This document shows positions 36,751-45,284 of a DNA stretch of 64,000 nt, piece after piece. Numbering within the stretch: position 1 is the stretch's first letter; every line of letters starts with the position of its first letter. The stretch covers positions 930,001-994,000 of the forward strand of contig NZ_CP016895.1 in NCBI RefSeq assembly GCF_001704115.1. Reading direction: 5' to 3'. A program made the translations under genes and the position numbers. Under the pieces are notes generated by a model. It did not search any database and was not told the DNA's origin. It worked only from the letters and a program-made list of their open reading frames with translations. This DNA is from Acinetobacter larvae. Its GTDB lineage: Bacteria > Pseudomonadota > Gammaproteobacteria > Pseudomonadales > Moraxellaceae.

Positions 36751-38034
36751 TTATTTAGGCGCCCATGCAGGTTCGCGAACTTCACCTTGTTCACTTGGCA
36801 AGTTCATGCGGAAACGACCATCTGTGGACATGATGGATAATAATCCTCGATTTCCTTCACGTGTTGCATAGACAACCATTTGCCCATTCGGTGAGAAACT
36901 TGGTGATTCATCTAAACTGGTTGGGGTAAGAATATTGGTCACACCACTGTTGATTTCTTGGATAGCCACTTTATAGTTACTTCCGGTTGGGCGGTGTACC
37001 AATGCGACATATTTACCATCGGCACTGAGCGTACCGCGGGCATTGAATGAACCTTTAAATGTTAGACGCTTAACTGAGCCATCGGCAAAGGCATAACGAT
37101 AAATCTGTACTGAGCCGCCACGGTCAGAGGTGAAAATAAATGATTTTCCATCTGGTGCATAACGTGCTTCGGTGTCGATTGCACTGTTATTGGTCATGCG
37201 TTGTAATTGACGCGTTGCCAAGTCCATTTTATAGACTTCAGGGTTGCCATGCATTGAGGCAGTAAAGAGCATGCTTTTGCCATCTGGTGAAAAGCTTGGC
37301 GCACCATTGAGTCCTACAAATTTAGCCAGAACTTCACGTTGTCCAGTGGCTAAATCTTGTAAATAAATAGCAGGGCGTTTGGTTTCAAAAGATACATACG
37401 CGATTTTCTTCGCATCTGGTGTCCATGCTGGTGATAAGATTGGATCACGTGAACTTAAAATAGTTTTTGGTTGTTCACCATCTGTATCGGCAATTTGCAG
37501 GGTATAACGTTGTTGTGGGGTATTGGGGTTACGCAATACATAAGCAATCCGTCCACTAAAGTCACCTTGAATGCCAGTCAGTGCTTGATAAATGGTGTCA
37601 CTGATCATATGTGCTGCAGCACGTACGCGTGTCTGTGGCACATTGAGTAACTCATTGAGTAAAACTTTTTGTTTTGCGACATCATAAAGTTGGTAATGTA
37701 CTGCATAACTACCATCGGGATTCGGTTTGATATCACCGACCACTACATAAGGAACGCCAGCAGCTTGCCATGCTTCAGGATTAAATTGATTAATACTTGC
37801 TGTTGCAGGAAGATTACGCGAAGCACTGCTAAAACGCCCCGAACGATTTAGATCATTTTCGACAATGGGGTAAATTGTCTGATCATTACTAAAAGGGAGA
37901 ATCGCAATTTTTGGTGCTTGTTCGGCAGCTTTAACGATTTCTAAATGCAGTTGCGCATGCGTTTGCGTGGTAATGAGTGGGCTAACACTGACCAGGAGTG
38001 CTAGTGCGAGTATATGTTTAGACATCATTTTCAT
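36751..38034 (-). CDS. tolB: Tol-Pal system protein TolB
   Basis: Periplasmic beta-propeller that links the inner-membrane TolQRA motor to Pal. The 427-residue precursor has a signal peptide (to about residue 28, THA-Q). An N-terminal domain follows (AILPFSNDQ to about 165). The C-terminal half holds propeller blades marked by FSPDGKSMLFTA, YAPDGKSFIFTSD, LSADGKYVALVH and FSPNGQMVVYAT. It lies 243 bp after tolA, so an internal promoter is possible. pal follows 26 bp on. Confidence 0.95.
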   Translation of the reverse strand: MKMMSKHILALALLVSVSPLITTQTHAQLHLEIVKAAEQAPKIAILPFSNDQTIYPIVENDLNRSGRFSSASRNLPATASINQFNPEAWQAAGVPYVVVGDIKPNPDGSYAVHYQLYDVAKQKVLLNELLNVPQTRVRAAAHMISDTIYQALTGIQGDFSGRIAYVLRNPNTPQQRYTLQIADTDGEQPKTILSSRDPILSPAWTPDAKKIAYVSFETKRPAIYLQDLATGQREVLAKFVGLNGAPSFSPDGKSMLFTASMHGNPEVYKMDLATRQLQRMTNNSAIDTEARYAPDGKSFIFTSDRGGSVQIYRYAFADGSVKRLTFKGSFNARGTLSADGKYVALVHRPTGSNYKVAIQEINSGVTNILTPTSLDESPSFSPNGQMVVYATREGNRGLLSIMSTDGRFRMNLPSEQGEVREPAWAPK

Positions 38035-38277
38035 TGGAGACTATACACCCAAAATATTGATTGTTCGATCATTTATGCTTTGTAGCATATAGATATCGCT
38101 CTAATCTATATACCGCATGTAATTCTGATTAAAAAGTGAAATATCGTTTTAATTTCAGCCTATCTATCATAATCAAAAATCATGACAAAGCGTTGTTTGT
38201 AACATGAATTGTGCTTAAATTTTATCTTTTATGCCGCGTTTAGCATGATTGCGCAACGCGGCATTGCATATACCAGA

Positions 38278-39657
38278 TTATTTTGCAGTAAAGTTAGCGG
38301 TAAAACGCCGTGATTGGCTCCGTGCTGTTGGGTCTTTGGGCATCGGGAAGGGTGCCGCCGATCGAACAGCTTGTTCAACACTGGCTTTTACATCTGGATC
38401 AGATGAATTCACCACCACACTAAGGACTTGACCACTGTCAGATAAGGTAATCGATGCACTGGCTTTTTTACCACTTGCACCAGAAGGCATACGCCATGCT
38501 GCATAGATTTTATTGGTAAAATCACGTTTGGCGGTATTGGCGATTTGCTTAGCTTCTGCGGCTTTGTTGGCTGCACTGGCTTCTTTTTCAATCTCTGCCA
38601 GACGTTTTTTCTCAGCGGCATCGCGTTTAGCTTTCTCCGCCGCCTCGCGTTTAGCTTTCTCAGCGGCATCGCGTTTAGCTTTCTCTGCCGCATCTTGTTT
38701 GGCTTTGTCCGCGGCCTCACGCTTGGCTTTGTCTGCGGCGTCACGTTTGGCTTTGTCCGCCGCCTCGCGTTTGGCCTTGTCCGCCGCGTCACGTTTGGCT
38801 TTGTCCGCCGCGTCACGTTTGGCTTTGTCTGCGGCATCTTGTTTGGCTTTGTCCGCTGCATCACGTTTAGCTTTGTCCGCCGCCTCGCGTTTGGCTTTCT
38901 CAGCTGCGTCACGTTTGGCTTTGTCCGCTGCGTCACGTTTGGCTTTCTCAGCTGCATCACGTTTAGCTTTGTCCGCCGCTTCGCGTTTAGCTTTGTCTGC
39001 CGCCTCGCGTTTGGCTTTTTCAGCCGCTTCGCGTTTGGCTTTCTCAGCCGCCTCAAGTTTTGCCCTTTCAGCAGTTTTACGTTGTTGCTCTAAAGCCGCC
39101 GCTTTACGTTTTTGCTCAGCCGCTGCTGCTTCTAATTTGGCTTTTTGCGCTGCTTCCGCTTGGCGTTTGGCCTCGGCTTGGGCTTTTTGACGCTCAGCTT
39201 CATTTTTAGCTTGTTTGGCTTTAGCCAAAGCTTGTTGTCGTGCCTGTTCAGCCTCAGCTTGTTTACGTTGTGCTTCGGCTTGTGCTTTGGCTTGTTCCGC
39301 AGCATGCTGTTTTTGTTGCAATGCTTGTGCTTCAGCTTGCGCTTTTTGCTGTGCCAATTGCTGTATTGCGGCAAGATCTGCCGCACTCGGCTGTTGCGGT
39401 TCAGGGCTTTGTGCGACTTCCGTTATCTCAGTCATTTCTGGTGCAGTATTCTCTGCGCCTTCATCTAAGGGAATGGCTTCAGGGGGAGGCAGATCTTCTG
39501 GATTGACCAAAATCGCTTTGATCTGTTTGGGCGGTACGGGAGGGCGACTCAGACCGAGTAATAATAAGCCGCTAATCGCCACAATATGTACCGCCACAGT
39601 AAAGCCAATGGCGATGGCTTTTTCTTTTTGCTGTGGCGACTTGAAATCTTTCTTCAT
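38278..39657 (-). CDS. tolA: Tol-Pal system protein TolA
   Basis: Inner-membrane anchored protein that spans the periplasm and transmits the proton-motive force from TolQR to the outer membrane. The 459-residue protein has a single transmembrane helix near 16-38, a proline-rich stretch (40-65), a very long Ala/Lys/Glu helical domain (100-370) and a C-terminal globular domain (about 375-459). The helical domain includes 19 tandem 8-residue units. ATG directly abuts the tolR stop codon. Confidence 0.95.
   Translation of the reverse strand: MKKDFKSPQQKEKAIAIGFTVAVHIVAISGLLLLGLSRPPVPPKQIKAILVNPEDLPPPEAIPLDEGAENTAPEMTEITEVAQSPEPQQPSAADLAAIQQLAQQKAQAEAQALQQKQHAAEQAKAQAEAQRKQAEAEQARQQALAKAKQAKNEAERQKAQAEAKRQAEAAQKAKLEAAAAEQKRKAAALEQQRKTAERAKLEAAEKAKREAAEKAKREAADKAKREAADKAKRDAAEKAKRDAADKAKRDAAEKAKREAADKAKRDAADKAKQDAADKAKRDAADKAKRDAADKAKREAADKAKRDAADKAKREAADKAKQDAAEKAKRDAAEKAKREAAEKAKRDAAEKKRLAEIEKEASAANKAAEAKQIANTAKRDFTNKIYAAWRMPSGASGKKASASITLSDSGQVLSVVVNSSDPDVKASVEQAVRSAAPFPMPKDPTARSQSRRFTANFTAK
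38608..39063 (-). repeat. Coding repeat in tolA: 19 units of 24 bp
   Basis: Residues 199-350 of TolA are nineteen uninterrupted copies of the octapeptide AK(R/L/Q)(D/E)AA(D/E)K. The DNA copies differ mostly at third positions, so this is an older, diversified array rather than a fresh expansion. Copy number could still change by recombination without shifting the frame. It generates long artificial open frames on the other strand. Confidence 0.95.
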
Positions 39658-40110
39658 TTATTTGATCGGCTCCGTGAGGAGTCCAACTTGGCTGAGACCC
39701 GCATCTTGTAGGCTGGACATCAACGCGACCACATCGCCATAAGGACGTGCTTTATCCCCATTGACCAAGACCATCAACTGTTGTTGTTTCGCAGCAGCAT
39801 CTTTTTGTGCTTGTGTCAGCAACTGTTGCAGCTCATCTTGACTGAGCGCTTTGTCGGTCGGGTAATCTTTATAATTGAGATAAATTTCGCCCGATTGGCT
39901 TAAAGAGACAATCGCAGGAGATTCTTTGGACTCAAAGTTGCTGCTGTTGGCTTGGGGTAAGTCAACTTTAATGCCAGTGGTGATCATCGGCGCAGTGACC
40001 ATGAAAATGACCAGCAATACCAGCATGACATCAATATAAGGCACGACATTCATGTCGCTTTTTAATGGCTTTTTAATGCGTGCAAAACGCCCAGAACGAT
40101 GTATGGCCAT
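39658..40110 (-). CDS. tolR: Tol-Pal system protein TolR
   Basis: A 150-residue ExbD-like subunit with one transmembrane helix (about 27-47, DVMLVLLVIFMVTAPMI). The conserved membrane aspartate in the N-terminal MNVVPYIDVMLVLL is the proton-conducting residue of this family. The rest is a small periplasmic domain. Its start overlaps the tolQ stop codon by one base, and tolA follows directly, so tolQ-tolR-tolA are tightly coupled. Confidence 0.95.
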   Translation of the reverse strand: MAIHRSGRFARIKKPLKSDMNVVPYIDVMLVLLVIFMVTAPMITTGIKVDLPQANSSNFESKESPAIVSLSQSGEIYLNYKDYPTDKALSQDELQQLLTQAQKDAAAKQQQLMVLVNGDKARPYGDVVALMSSLQDAGLSQVGLLTEPIK

Positions 40111-40808
40111 TATTTGACATCCTGTGTTTGACTCACAGTTTGTGCTTGTAATAACGCTGTCATTTCTTCAGCAAATAAAGCACGTCCAGCATAGATTTGT
40201 TCACCCTTGGCGGTGTAGTGGTTAAATGCTAAGACCGCTGGAATTGCGGCGAATAAACCAATTGCTGTCGCAATCAATGCTTCGGCAATGCCTGGTGCAA
40301 CGGTTGCCAAAGTCACTTGCTCAACTTGAGCAAGTCCAATAAAGGCATTCATGATGCCCCAGACTGTACCGAATAAGCCGATATATGGTGCGACAGAACC
40401 AATGCTGGCCAAGGCGCTGAGACCTTGCTCTAAACGACCTTGATCACGACTTAAACCTACCCCTAACAGACGTTCGGTACCGTTGATTTTAGCGCTTGCT
40501 GTGGCATGGGCATTGTCGAGTTTGTAATACTCCGCCATGCCTTGGTAGAAAATATCTTCTAAACCATCACGTTTAGAGTTGAGCTGTGCATTGTTATATA
40601 GGGTAGATAACGCTGCACCAGACCAAAATATTTTTTGAAAATGTTCATCGCCTTGACGGGCTTTTTTATAACTGAGGTGTAGTTTGGCAATGATATACCA
40701 ACTGAAGAGTGATGCGAGGACTAAGATCAGCATCACCAGTTGAACAATCGGGCTTGCTTGCAAAATAAGATCAGAAATATGTAATGATGATTGAAGTTGT
40801 GTTGCCAT
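40110..40808 (-). CDS. tolQ: Tol-Pal system protein TolQ
   Basis: A 232-residue ExbB-like inner-membrane protein with three transmembrane helices (near 25-45, 135-158 and 172-195). Forms the proton channel with TolR. Recognisable segments are GSVAPYIGLFGTVWGIMNAF and VAPGIAEALIATAIGLFAAIPA. ATG 40808 is taken over the TTG 5 codons earlier because it gives the family length (E. coli 230). Both starts have weak ribosome binding sites. Follows ybgC by 25 bp. Confidence 0.94.
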   Translation of the reverse strand: MATQLQSSLHISDLILQASPIVQLVMLILVLASLFSWYIIAKLHLSYKKARQGDEHFQKIFWSGAALSTLYNNAQLNSKRDGLEDIFYQGMAEYYKLDNAHATASAKINGTERLLGVGLSRDQGRLEQGLSALASIGSVAPYIGLFGTVWGIMNAFIGLAQVEQVTLATVAPGIAEALIATAIGLFAAIPAVLAFNHYTAKGEQIYAGRALFAEEMTALLQAQTVSQTQDVK

Positions 40809-40833
40809 AGCTACCGCTGCCAATGATTTTCTT

Positions 40834-41241
40834 TTAGGCGTGAGCTAATTCTTTGTGGATTAGGTCACTGATTTCGTTTGGAATTCTGCAAGGTCTCATT
40901 TCTGCACTAATACATGCCAACTCGACCTCACCAGAAGCAAGCATGATTTCACCACGATAAATATTTTGTTGCAATACAAAAGATGTAGATTTACACGAAA
41001 CTACACTTGTCGTTACAGTAATTAAATCATCCATGAGTATAGGACGATGATATTTAACAGCTATTTTATGAACAACGAAGTTGTAATCTTGTTGATGCCA
41101 ATAATGAGAAATCCCTGAAGCACGCAGCCATTCTGTACGCGCACGTTCCATAAAGCGGATATGGTTGGCATGATAAACGATGCCGCCGGCGTCAGTATCT
41201 TCAATATAAACACGGATTTGGAATTCGAATTTATTGGCCAT
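40834..41241 (-). CDS. ybgC: Tol-Pal-associated acyl-CoA thioesterase YbgC
   Basis: A 135-residue hot-dog-fold thioesterase. The active-site signature is YIEDTDAGGIVYHANHIRFM, including the catalytic Asp near residue 16. E. coli YbgC (134 residues) hydrolyses short acyl-CoAs and interacts with ACP. Start is set at the ATG before ANKFEFQIRV; ATG 41247 two codons earlier is equally possible, and the longer frame to 41382 lacks support. First gene of the tol-pal operon. Confidence 0.92.
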   Translation of the reverse strand: MANKFEFQIRVYIEDTDAGGIVYHANHIRFMERARTEWLRASGISHYWHQQDYNFVVHKIAVKYHRPILMDDLITVTTSVVSCKSTSFVLQQNIYRGEIMLASGEVELACISAEMRPCRIPNEISDLIHKELAHA

Positions 41242-41247
41242 AATCAT

Positions 41248-41566
41248 TGATCCATAAGGGGCTGCTGCAACGAAATCGTTGTGTAGCAAACAAAATATTA
41301 AATTGGTCACGTCATTCAAAGGAATAGCACGTGAAAAAAAAGCCTGTGCGGGCGCTAAGCGCAGGAAGTTTAGCATAATCATGCCTGAGTCAAATGGCGT
41401 ATCTGATCAAGTTCAGATAATCTCCGTAAAATAAAATCCATCCCAAACCGCTGCGGTTTTATATTTTTAACTATTTGTTTTGATGAGTGATATTTTATTT
41501 TGATGAATGATATTGTTTTTAGCACCTAAGGGCGCCCCAGTAAGAAGCGCGCTCGTGCTGTCCAAT
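41248..41566. other. Promoter region of the tol-pal operon
   Basis: About 320 bp between ruvB and ybgC. It contains a near-perfect 20-bp tandem repeat around 41478-41517 (TTTTGATGAGTGATATT and TTTTGATGAATGATATT) and a short AAACCG-ctg-CGGTTT hairpin at 41445-41459. No gene is supported. Confidence 0.45.
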
Positions 41567-42580
41567 TTACTTGACTTGTTTGCTCTCAGGCGGCGTTAAA
41601 CCAAACTGTATATAGGCTTGGCTGGTGGCAATACGTCCACGTGCAGTCCGCATAGCATAGCCTTGCTGAATCAGATAGGGCTCAATCACATCTTCCAAAG
41701 TACCCGCATCTTCTGCCATCGCTGCTGCCAAAGCTTCAACGCCCGCAGGTCCGCCCTCAAAACGTTCTAACAACAGAGTTAAATAACGGCGATCCAGCGT
41801 ATCTAGCCCAGATTTGTCAACATTCAACATATCTAAAGCGCGTTGTGCCATATCTTGAGTGACTTCACCTGTGCCTTTGACTTGGGCATAGTCTCGTACA
41901 CGACGCAATAATCGGTTAGCGATGCGTGGTGTACCGCGTGCCCGTCGCGCGATTTCTGCGGCGCCATCAGCCGTCATTGGCACATCCATTAAGCCCGCCG
42001 AACGACCGACAATATGCGTGAGATCTTCGACAGAATAAAACTCTAAGCGTTGTACGATACCAAAACGATCCCGCAAGGGGGAGGTCAATAAGCCTGCGCG
42101 CGTGGTGGCAGCGACTAAGGTAAATGGCGGCAGATCAAGCTTGATAGAACGTGCTGCAGGTCCTTCACCAATCATAATATCCAGTTGGTAGTCCTCCATG
42201 GCTGGATATAAAATTTCTTCAATGACAGGAGATAAACGATGGATTTCATCAATAAAGAGGACGTCACCTTCTTCTAAATTGGTGAGTAGTGCAGCAAGAT
42301 CACCGGCGCGCTCCAGCACTGGGCCAGAAGTCGATTTTAGGCTGCCACCCATTTCACGGGCAATGATATTGGCCAGCGTGGTTTTACCTAAACCGGGCGG
42401 ACCAAAAATTAAAGTATGGTCTAAAGCCTCGCCTCGACCACGTGCTGCACCGATAAAAATCTCCATTTGTTCACGCACAATGGGCTGACCAATGTAATCG
42501 GCAAGTGATGTCGGACGAATGGCTCGATCAAATTGATCTTCTGGGCGTTCAGTTGCACTAATAATGCGATCTTGCGTCAT
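41567..42580 (-). CDS. ruvB: Holliday junction branch-migration helicase RuvB
   Basis: AAA+ ATPase that drives branch migration of Holliday junctions together with RuvA. The 337-residue protein has Walker [10 protein letters not shown] at 60-68, Walker [11 protein letters not shown] at about 108-117, and the C-terminal winged-helix DNA-binding domain. [18 protein letters not shown] marks sensor 1 and the arginine finger region. It follows ruvA by 11 bp. ruvC is not in the window. Confidence 0.98.
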   Translation of the reverse strand: MTQDRIISATERPEDQFDRAIRPTSLADYIGQPIVREQMEIFIGAARGRGEALDHTLIFGPPGLGKTTLANIIAREMGGSLKSTSGPVLERAGDLAALLTNLEEGDVLFIDEIHRLSPVIEEILYPAMEDYQLDIMIGEGPAARSIKLDLPPFTLVAATTRAGLLTSPLRDRFGIVQRLEFYSVEDLTHIVGRSAGLMDVPMTADGAAEIARRARGTPRIANRLLRRVRDYAQVKGTGEVTQDMAQRALDMLNVDKSGLDTLDRRYLTLLLERFEGGPAGVEALAAAMAEDAGTLEDVIEPYLIQQGYAMRTARGRIATSQAYIQFGLTPPESKQVK

Positions 42581-42591
42581 GGCGAATGTCT

Positions 42592-43191
42592 TTACTTCAT
42601 CATTGATTTAAGCGCGGCACGAATTAAGTCGGCGGCTTCTTGATAGTCGTTTTTAAATGCTGCGACAGCTTTTTGTGCTTCAGCAGGTTTATAGCCTAGA
42701 GATTGTAGTGCAGCTTCAGCCTCGGCAACAGCAGAATGCGCATTAAATTGAATTTGCCCAGGATTATTGGGATTGGCACTGGTTGTGCTCATGGCTTTGA
42801 AGCGATCTCTTAATTCTATTAATAGGCGTTCGGCAGTTTTTTTGCCGACACCAGGGACTTTGACCAAGCTATTGAGGTCTTCCGTTTCAATACTGTGTAT
42901 CAGCAACTCAACGCTAAGTGTCGAGAGAATACCCAATGCCATTTTAGGACCGACACCATTGACTTTTAATAAGGTTTTAAAGATATTTTTTTCTTGTGCA
43001 TCGAGGAAACCATAAAGTTGTTGCGCATCTTCACGCACCACCATGTGTGTCCACAATGTCACTGTTTGCGCTTTTTGCAATTGGCAAAAAGTTGAGAGCG
43101 GTGTATCAACTTCATAGCCGACCCCGTTAACATTCAATAAGACGGTTGGGGCTTCTAAAGCCAGTACTTCACCGATAAGACATCCGATCAT
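42592..43191 (-). CDS. ruvA: Holliday junction-binding protein RuvA
   Basis: A 199-residue protein that tetramerises on four-way junctions and loads RuvB. It has an OB-fold (1-65, [20 protein letters not shown]), helix-hairpin-helix motifs near 75-130 ([35 protein letters not shown]) and a C-terminal RuvB-binding domain (about 150-199). ATG 43191 is used; the GTG four codons upstream overlaps the GGAA Shine-Dalgarno. First gene of ruvAB, preceded by a hairpin-rich region. Confidence 0.97.
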   Translation of the reverse strand: MIGCLIGEVLALEAPTVLLNVNGVGYEVDTPLSTFCQLQKAQTVTLWTHMVVREDAQQLYGFLDAQEKNIFKTLLKVNGVGPKMALGILSTLSVELLIHSIETEDLNSLVKVPGVGKKTAERLLIELRDRFKAMSTTSANPNNPGQIQFNAHSAVAEAEAALQSLGYKPAEAQKAVAAFKNDYQEAADLIRAALKSMMK

Positions 43192-43620
43192 GGTGTGTTC
43201 CACTGTTAAGTTAAATCATTGCTAGTCGGTGAGATAAGAATGACCAGCAGTTTATTCAATATAAAGCTTCATCAATATAAAGCTTCGTCAATATCAATCG
43301 TTGTGAGCATCAAGCATGGCGAAATGCGTTGAAAGATCGCGTTATCTCAGCAAGCATACCTAGTTTTAGCATGCATAGTTTCAGCATATATATTGATTTT
43401 ATATTGATTTCAGCATGCATATTAGAGCGCTGTGCTTTGAAACGCAAAGCATGCGACGTTTTAAGCCGTTAAAGTATGACCGCTTTAGCGGGCGAAAGCA
43501 TGCGCATGACTGCATCTTAAGCCTAGATGATGCATCGACTCATCTAGGCGCTGAGGTTTTAGAGCCAATCTTAAGCTTCAGTTTGAAGCTTAAGATTTAG
43601 ACTTCAGTTTGAGGCTCAAC
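43192..43620. other. Hairpin-dense intergenic region dgt / ruvA
   Basis: 429 bp with no supported gene but several exact inverted repeats: GCCTAGATGA (43521-43530 / 43540-43549), AATCTTAAGCTTC (43567-43579 / 43585-43597) nested inside GAGCC/GGCTC (43562 / 43613), and TGCTTTG (43433-43439 / 43445-43451). There is also a 16-bp tandem duplication CAATATAAAGCTTC(A/G)T at 43257-43288, and many GCATGC words. It may encode a structured RNA, but this is unproven. Confidence 0.55.
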
Positions 43621-44967
43621 TCAAATAGATAACATACTGACTTTATTGCCTTGCAGTTCTTGCGCCATTTGATAAGCCTGATGGTCAGATAATTTACTAA
43701 TGATATCTAGCACTTGCATAATATTATCATAATGGTCATCACTGAACTGTGCGCCAAAGCGTTGGATAGTGGTCAAGAGTCGAGTTTCTTTAAAACTTAG
43801 GTTTTTATTGGGTGTAGTCAGTGGAATAAAGGCATCGAGTAAATGCTGTAAACTTTGATGCGCCACGATTTCTAAGCCTGACTTCTGTGGATGTTGAAAA
43901 ATTTTATCGCGGGCTAGGTTTTTGGCACGATTGATGCCTATCTCAATATCGGGGGCACAATATTGCAAGAGGCTACCTTGTAGCTGACCATGCATAATTT
44001 CATAATGATGTTTGGCAAAGGCTGTGCTGACTTCCTCAACCAGACGCTTCATGACTCGTCCACGTAAAGCCGCAATTTTTTGTTGCCAAGTACTATGCGG
44101 CATATGCAGTTCTTCTGGTTGCGCATATTCACCAATTAAATCTAAAAAAACTGGTTCCACTTCGGCATAACTGAGCATATTGAGGGTAATCCCGTCCTCA
44201 AGATCAATCAGTGCATAACAAATGTCATCGGCGGCTTCGAGTAAATAGGTCAGGGGGTGGCGGCAATAGTGATAGTCACCCAATTGAATTAAACCAAGTT
44301 GCTCTGCAATGTCACGCAGAACGTCTTTTTCTGATTGATAGCAACCAAACTTTGCCCGTTGACTTGCTGGCGTATTTCCTTGTGAGGCAATGGTTTTAGA
44401 TAACCACGGATACTTTAAATAAGCACCTAAGGTTGCATAGGTAAGGCGCATTCCGCCTGCATGAGGGTGATAATCAATTTTTGTCAGTAAGCGTAAGCCT
44501 TGCGCATTGCCTTCGAATTGGCGTACATCGGCTTCTTGTTCAGGGCTGAGGTCTTTGAGGAAATCAGTATGTGAGGCATCATCAAACCATTCACGAATGG
44601 CATATTCACCGGCATGGCCAAAGGGAGGATTGCCAATATCATGTGCCAAGCAAGCCGCTTGAATAATCGCCCCGACATCGGCAGCGGAGATCCACATCGG
44701 CAAATGTTGGCTAATTTTTTCTGCTGCCAGCATGCCCAAGGAACGACCAATACAGGAGACCTCTAGAGAATGGGTCAGTCGTGTGTGAATACCATCGTGT
44801 TGGGTCAGCGGGTGGACTTGGGTTTTACGGTTAAGCTGCCGAAAGCTTTGGGAGAAAATAATACGGTCATAATCTTTGTGAAAGGGGCTGCGCGCTTGTT
44901 CTGTGGCACCTTTTTTACTCCCCATTCGTACCGTTGAGAGGAGTTCTAACCAACGCATTTGAGTCAT
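43621..44967 (-). CDS. dgt: dGTPase / deoxynucleotide triphosphohydrolase (HD superfamily)
   Basis: Hydrolyses dGTP or related dNTPs to the nucleoside and tripolyphosphate. The 448-residue protein has HTRLTHSLEV (61-70) and the metal-binding HD pair at 109-110 in AHDIGNPPFGHAGE. The N-terminal ARSPFHKDYDRIIFSQSFRQ is also typical. The substrate preference cannot be told from sequence. Upstream of ruvAB on the same strand but separated by 429 bp of hairpin-rich DNA, so co-transcription is uncertain. Confidence 0.92.
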   Translation of the reverse strand: MTQMRWLELLSTVRMGSKKGATEQARSPFHKDYDRIIFSQSFRQLNRKTQVHPLTQHDGIHTRLTHSLEVSCIGRSLGMLAAEKISQHLPMWISAADVGAIIQAACLAHDIGNPPFGHAGEYAIREWFDDASHTDFLKDLSPEQEADVRQFEGNAQGLRLLTKIDYHPHAGGMRLTYATLGAYLKYPWLSKTIASQGNTPASQRAKFGCYQSEKDVLRDIAEQLGLIQLGDYHYCRHPLTYLLEAADDICYALIDLEDGITLNMLSYAEVEPVFLDLIGEYAQPEELHMPHSTWQQKIAALRGRVMKRLVEEVSTAFAKHHYEIMHGQLQGSLLQYCAPDIEIGINRAKNLARDKIFQHPQKSGLEIVAHQSLQHLLDAFIPLTTPNKNLSFKETRLLTTIQRFGAQFSDDHYDNIMQVLDIISKLSDHQAYQMAQELQGNKVSMLSI

Positions 44968-45284
44968 TTATCATTTTTCGCTCTGTATTTTTCAGCATCA
45001 TGCCAAAAATCTGCGCAAAGCACTAGTGCCAAGCAATTTTCCATGTGCTATTGCTACAGTCTGTAGTTACAGCGTTTGAAGCCCATGGCTGTTTTGCCGA
45101 TCAAATAGCGTGGATTGTAAAAAAATGTGCAGGATCACACAGAAATAGGAGATCTAGCCCGAAAACTCGATTTTATCCTGCGGATATGACTAGCTGAACA
45201 GGCGCTTTCGCAGTAGAATATGCGCTCTCTTCAAGTCACATTGCGGCACGGTTCACAAGCCCTGCCCGTGGAGCCAAAATCAAC
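44968..45284. other. Divergent promoter region dgt / purL
   Basis: 317 bp without a supported gene. A TAGAAT near 45213 could be a -10 box for purL. I see no palindrome resembling a PurR operator. Confidence 0.4.

Noticed and set aside
38409..39742. Several long ORFs opposite or in other frames of tolA
   Set aside because: They follow from the strong codon periodicity of the Ala/Lys/Glu repeats and translate into low-complexity sequence. TolA explains the region.
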